Below, one piece after another: positions 5,277 to 5,939 of a stretch of 5,939 nt of DNA. The notes under the pieces are model-generated. The model ran no database searches. It saw nothing but the letters and a program-made list of their open reading frames with translations, and was not told the DNA's origin. The translations under genes and the position numbers were made by a program. The stretch lies in contig DASPJX010000353.1 of the NCBI GenBank assembly GCA_035628395.1, positions 1-5,939 of the forward strand, written 5' to 3'. The stretch comes from UBA4615 sp035628395. Its GTDB lineage: Bacteria > Pseudomonadota > Gammaproteobacteria > Burkholderiales > Burkholderiaceae_E. How positions within the stretch are numbered: position 1 is the first letter of the stretch; every line of letters begins with the position of its first letter.

Positions 5277-5762
5277 ATGTCGACCTCCGCCCCGATCCGC
5301 ACGCCCGCCGCCGTCCGCTGGACCGCCTACACCGACGGCGCCTGTGCGCCGAGCAACCCGGGCCCCGCCGCCTGGGGCGCGGTGATCCTCGGGCCCGACG
5401 GACAGGTCGTCGAACAGGCGCGCGGCTTCATCGGTCGCGGCACCAACCAGATCGCCGAGATCACCGCCGCGATCGAGGGGCTGGCCCGCACGCCCGAGGG
5501 CGCCCAGGTCGAGCTGGTCTCCGACAGCCAGTACGTGCTGAAGGGGCTGAGCGAGTGGCGCGCCGGATGGCTGCGGCGCAACTGGCGCAACTCGAAGAAC
5601 GAGCCGGTCGCGAACCGGGAGCTCTGGGAGCGGCTGTTCGCGGTGGCCGACGCGCGCCGGGTCGGCGTGCGCTGGGTCCGGGGTCACGCCGGCGACACCC
5701 ACAACGAGCGCGCCGACGCGCTCGCGAACGAGGCGCTGCGGGCGGCCGCCGCCCGCCGCTGA
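5277..5762 (+). CDS. rnhA: Ribonuclease HI
   Basis: 161 residues from ATG 5277 (E. coli RNase HI has 155). The enzyme cuts the RNA strand of RNA-DNA hybrids, removing R-loops and replication primers in the cytoplasm. All four catalytic acids are present: D20 in TDGAC (19-23), E61 in QIAEITAAIEGL (58-69), D83 in SDSQYVLKG (82-90) and D147 in NERADALANEAL (143-154). The catalytic histidine is H137 in VRGHAGD (134-140), and the basic handle region WRAGWLRRNWRNSKNEPVA (94-112) is intact. The start is uncertain: the bases before ATG 5277 are pyrimidine-rich with no ribosome site, whereas an in-frame TTG at 5106 has AGGAGG nine bases upstream and would add 57 proline-rich residues. Codon third positions in that extension are visibly less GC-rich, so 5277 is preferred. 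In E. coli rnhA lies next to yafS; here cfa-aidB intervenes. Confidence 0.96.
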   Translation: MSTSAPIRTPAAVRWTAYTDGACAPSNPGPAAWGAVILGPDGQVVEQARGFIGRGTNQIAEITAAIEGLARTPEGAQVELVSDSQYVLKGLSEWRAGWLRRNWRNSKNEPVANRELWERLFAVADARRVGVRWVRGHAGDTHNERADALANEALRAAAARR

Positions 5763-5770
5763 ACGTCTCG

Positions 5771-5806
5771 GCCCGAGGTCGGGCGCCACGGTCCCGCGCC
5801 GGCGGG
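5771..5806 (+). terminator. Two small GC hairpins after rnhA
   Basis: GCCCG (5771-5775) pairs with CGGGC (5780-5784) around a 4-base loop, and CCCGC (5793-5797) pairs with GCGGG (5802-5806) around another 4-base loop. Both begin within 35 bases of the rnhA stop. Neither is followed by a T-tract; the second is followed by CTGCTTCCCCCCC. They may slow or end transcription but are weak evidence in DNA of this composition. Confidence 0.25.
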
Positions 5807-5820
5807 CTGCTTCCCCCCCG

Positions 5821-5926
5821 AGCGCCGCCGAGCCCCGCCGAGCCCCGCCGAGCCCCGCCGAGCCCCGTCGAGCCCCGTCGAGCCCCCGCCACCCGCCGCC
5901 ACTCGCCGCGGCCCATCGCGGCCCAT
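5821..5926. repeat. Array with 10-base period downstream of rnhA
   Basis: Three successive families of 10-base units lie end to end. Bases 5821-5880 hold six copies of AGCCCCGCCG or a one-base variant: the first has G for C, the last two have T for C. A partial seventh begins at 5881. Bases 5888-5907 hold two copies of GCCACCCGCC with one mismatch, and 5907-5926 hold two perfect copies of CGCGGCCCAT. The period is not a multiple of three and no gene covers the array, so it is non-coding slippage DNA or a spaced structural element. The last 13 bases of the window turn AT-richer (CAAAAT at 5933-5938), perhaps the promoter of the next gene. Confidence 0.85.
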
Positions 5927-5939
5927 TGCAGCCAAAATC

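Noticed and set aside
3976..5385. 469-codon plus-strand open frame opposite cfa
   Set aside because: Shadow of the high-GC cfa gene; no motif, and cfa is unambiguous on the minus strand.
5055..5789. 244-codon minus-strand open frame opposite rnhA
   Set aside because: Glycine/arginine-rich shadow of rnhA and its leader; rnhA has all its catalytic residues on the plus strand.
5821..5926. CRISPR or minisatellite-encoded peptide repeat
   Set aside because: Units are only 10 bases long with no spacers, which excludes CRISPR; the period is not a multiple of three and no start or ribosome site lies upstream, so a repeat protein is unlikely.
1..5939. New defence or mobile system in the window
   Set aside because: All complete genes belong to recognised housekeeping or stress families, composition is uniform, and there are no transposase, integrase, toxin-antitoxin, reverse transcriptase or nuclease genes other than RNase HI.

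Overview
The window is very GC-rich, with almost every codon ending in G or C. Its genes look proteobacterial, most likely from a high-GC betaproteobacterium of the Burkholderiales type. That placement is an inference from composition, gene order and protein similarity recalled from memory; no search was run.

Layout, left to right. (1) On the minus strand, 1-96 is the start of a lipoprotein gene that runs off the left edge, preceded by a good sigma70-type promoter at 143-171. (2) 231-1079 (minus) is gloB, glyoxalase II, with a complete two-zinc metallo-beta-lactamase site. (3) Divergent from it, 1111-2151 (plus) is a class I SAM-dependent methyltransferase like E. coli YafS, with an uncertain start. 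(4) 2195-3871 and 3868-5076 (minus) are aidB and cfa, transcribed cfa then aidB with a 4-base ATGA overlap. cfa has its own promoter at 5113-5141. (5) 5277-5762 (plus) is rnhA, ribonuclease HI, behind a C-rich 200-base divergent region. (6) 5763-5939 is a non-coding tail dominated by repeats with a 10-base period.

The frame lipoprotein (perhaps mltD) - gloB - yafS-like - rnhA matches the E. coli neighbourhood mltD-gloB-yafS-rnhA-dnaQ. The cfa-aidB pair sits between the yafS-like gene and rnhA, in opposite orientation, and looks like an added stress cassette. Cfa cyclopropanates membrane phospholipids. AidB is a flavin protein of the adaptive response to alkylation. In E. coli both genes are under sigma-S control, so a two-gene operon joining them makes physiological sense. 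GloB detoxifies S-lactoylglutathione, and RNase HI removes RNA from RNA-DNA hybrids.

I see no RNA gene, insertion sequence, CRISPR array or phage feature. All protein-coding genes belong to known families. The more unusual points are the cfa-aidB coupling, a nearly symmetric -10 element between cfa and rnhA, an unresolved rnhA start, and several short tandem duplications at gene boundaries.
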